This document shows, in pieces, positions 5,964 to 7,278 of a stretch of DNA of 7,278 bases; the stretch's first letter is position 1; each line of letters opens with the position of its first letter. The notes under the pieces are model-generated. The model was given only the letters and a program-made list of their open reading frames with translations. It made no database searches and was not told the DNA's origin. Position numbers and translations under genes: made by a program. This DNA is from Bacillota bacterium (GTDB taxonomy: Bacteria; Bacillota; Sulfobacillia; JAJZYS01; JAJYTV01), in NCBI GenBank assembly GCA_021786135.1, contig JAJYNV010000420.1, positions 1 through 7,278 on the forward strand. The letters are read 5' to 3'.

Positions 5964-7278
5964 TTAGTTGGTGCGTACACCCATCTGCGTGAGCCACTGA
6001 GTCTCGGATGCAAATTGCCCCGTCGTCGCCTTGCCGGCACCCAGCGCGGCCAGCCATAGCCCAGCCTGTGGTTGACCGCCGCTTGACGCAGCCTGTAGTA
6101 GCGGGATGGCTGTCCCCTTCTTGCCGAGGAGCGCCGCCGTCTCACCCGCGTAGAGCTGAAGCTGCGGCGTGGCCGCCGGCAGTTGCAAGTTCGCTGGCGC
6201 CACCCTCTGCGTAGCGGTGCCTACTTGCAGGAACGTCTGATACATGCCCCAAGCGTCGCCAAGATAGGTTTTGGCCAGCGGCACCTGGTGCTGGTCCAGA
6301 GCCCGTGTCGCGAGCGCCGTCGTGAGTTCAAGGGAATTCTGATACGTGTTCGGCAGCATGGGCTGGTCCTCTTGCGCAACGGCGAGGGTGGGAACCGCAG
6401 CAGCGTAGTCGCCCTGATCGATCTCCATCTGCGCCTCGAGCGTCGCCACCAGCTGGTTGTGGCGGTTGAGCTTGTATGCGTTGCGCGCGTTGGCGACGGC
6501 GTCCTGGCGCAGTGCGTTGGCCGATGGCGACGAGCCGGCTTGCTTCAGCTCGGCCTGTGCCAATTCAATCTGCAATTCTGCCGACAGCGGATCAAGCGAC
6601 GCCGCTTGGCGGAGCTGCACCAATGTCGGCTGCTTGAGCGCCCCCTCCGTCTGCGCCGCAATGCCGAGCACCACGACCCATACGGCGAGCGCCCCCGCCA
6701 GGACGCCGATCACCGGCGGAAGGGAACGGCCAGGGCTGCGCAGGCGGAAAGCCTGCAGGCGCGGCATGGTCCCCAGGCCAACCCAGAGCACCATAAGCAC
6801 AGCTGCCAACGAGAGGTCGAAATCCATAAGCGAGTGAAGCCAGATCGTCCCTGCTGCCACCACTACGACGCCTGCCGCGTCCCCCTTGCCCCATGTTCGG
6901 CGGAGTGCCCCCACGAAGGCCGCGGCAATGGCCAGGACGAGCAGGAGCCCAAAGATCCCGTAGGAGACCATCGCGTCGACGAGCGAGCTGTGCGCCTGGT
7001 CTGAACTGTAGTTGAAAGACTGGTAACCCTGGTAGATCGCCTGCCATGCGTTCCCGCCCCAGCCGATGATGGGGGACGCCGCAAACATCTTCATACCGTC
7101 CCGCCAGAAGTCGATGCGCTCCCACACCGAGAGGTCGGTGCCGGAGATGCCGATCAGGCGGTGGTAGATAGACTGCGGGATCGCCCGCGCCAAGAGCATG
7201 GACTGCCTTTGGCCGTTCACGCTCAGCTGGTCGAGTCTCAGACTCCCAGTGCCCTGCGCCAGGAGGCGGGTGCTCGCG
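5964..7278 (-). CDS. O-antigen ligase/polymerase family protein (Wzy_C) with C-terminal helical repeat domain, N-terminus missing
   Basis: The frame is open to the right edge; 437 codons are visible, the first complete one at 7277. Numbering from there, the extracytoplasmic loop has WERIDFWRDGMKMFAASP (52-69) and IIGWGGNAW (70-78), then QAHSSLVDAMVSYGIFGLL (94-112). This is the Wzy_C pattern, with the conserved histidine at 96. Four hydrophobic segments follow (about 107-125, 135-149, 153-169, 186-207), with LHSLMDFDL (147-155), common in ligases of this subfamily. The last 220 residues are soluble, Ala/Leu/Gln-rich and helical, with a TPR-like stretch (RQAASLDPLSAELQIELAQA), and should lie outside the membrane. 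The family moves undecaprenyl-linked glycans to an acceptor (WaaL, O-linking PglL) or polymerises them (Wzy). Beside an ABC exporter, a ligase or protein O-oligosaccharyltransferase is likelier than a polymerase. A GTG at 7220 is in frame but internal, since family-like sequence continues upstream. Probably several N-terminal membrane helices are missing. Confidence 0.86.
   Translation of the reverse strand, partial: ASTRLLAQGTGSLRLDQLSVNGQRQSMLLARAIPQSIYHRLIGISGTDLSVWERIDFWRDGMKMFAASPIIGWGGNAWQAIYQGYQSFNYSSDQAHSSLVDAMVSYGIFGLLLVLAIAAAFVGALRRTWGKGDAAGVVVVAAGTIWLHSLMDFDLSLAAVLMVLWVGLGTMPRLQAFRLRSPGRSLPPVIGVLAGALAVWVVVLGIAAQTEGALKQPTLVQLRQAASLDPLSAELQIELAQAELKQAGSSPSANALRQDAVANARNAYKLNRHNQLVATLEAQMEIDQGDYAAAVPTLAVAQEDQPMLPNTYQNSLELTTALATRALDQHQVPLAKTYLGDAWGMYQTFLQVGTATQRVAPANLQLPAATPQLQLYAGETAALLGKKGTAIPLLQAASSGGQPQAGLWLAALGAGKATTGQFASETQWLTQMGVRTN

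Noticed and set aside
5923..6057. N-terminal extension of the GT4 glycosyltransferase to 6057
   Set aside because: The added 45 residues run back over the ligase-family gene, while MPRVLHIV at 5922 matches the expected first strand of the fold and follows a GGAGG site.
6183..7004. A long open frame on the plus strand (273 codons) opposite the ligase-family gene
   Set aside because: Its translation is rich in Arg, His and Gln with no recognisable motif or membrane pattern, and it lies wholly opposite a gene with clear Wzy_C motifs. It is the expected by-product of high-GC codons on the other strand.
1..7278. CRISPR, defence island, mobile element or RNA gene
   Set aside because: No regularly spaced repeats, transposase motifs, terminal inverted repeats, tRNA or rRNA-like segments were seen. 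Almost all of the window is coding for glycan synthesis and export.

Overview
The window is a piece of a surface-polysaccharide export cluster. Seven genes all read on the minus strand, so transcription runs from high to low coordinates. They are packed as one operon: the largest gap between genes is 41 nt, two junctions are one-base TGATG stop/start overlaps, and strong GGAGG-type ribosome-binding sites precede most starts. GC is around 60% by eye and falls to 49% in the first 42 codons of the last gene. No organism can be named. The strong Shine-Dalgarno sites, a likely TTG start, the moderate-to-high GC and the mix of a DUF2079 membrane protein with a Wzm/Wzt transporter suggest a Bacillota, Chloroflexota or Actinomycetota-like bacterium more than an enterobacterium. 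That is inference only.

Layout in transcription order: (1) 7278-5964, the C-terminal part of an O-antigen ligase/polymerase-family (Wzy_C) membrane protein with a helical repeat tail, its N-terminus beyond the right edge; (2) 5922-4855, a GT4 glycosyltransferase; (3) 4855-3662, a polyprenyl-phosphate sugar-1-phosphate transferase (WbaP/WsaP type) with a shortened middle region; (4) 3683-2184, a DUF2079-like polytopic membrane protein; (5) 2178-1336, the ABC-2 polysaccharide permease Wzm; (6) 1336-140, its ATPase Wzt with a C-terminal glycan-binding domain; (7) 126-1, the first 42 codons of a second GT4-like glycosyltransferase, cut by the left edge.

Proposed pathway: the transferase (3) starts a glycan on undecaprenyl phosphate; the GT4 enzymes (2 and 7), and probably others outside the window, extend it in the cytoplasm; Wzm/Wzt (5 and 6) exports the finished chain after its C-terminal domain recognises it; and the Wzy_C protein (1) moves it to an acceptor outside the membrane. 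The DUF2079 protein (4) has no assigned reaction and is the least understood member; its place between initiation and export suggests a role at the membrane in decorating or transferring the glycan. The layout resembles S-layer glycan clusters of Gram-positive bacteria such as the Geobacillus stearothermophilus slg locus.

I found no RNA genes, mobile elements, CRISPR arrays, promoters or terminators. No non-coding stretch exceeds 41 nt. The components are mostly known families; the less ordinary points are the reduced transferase, the operonic DUF2079 protein, and a ligase-type protein beside an ABC exporter.
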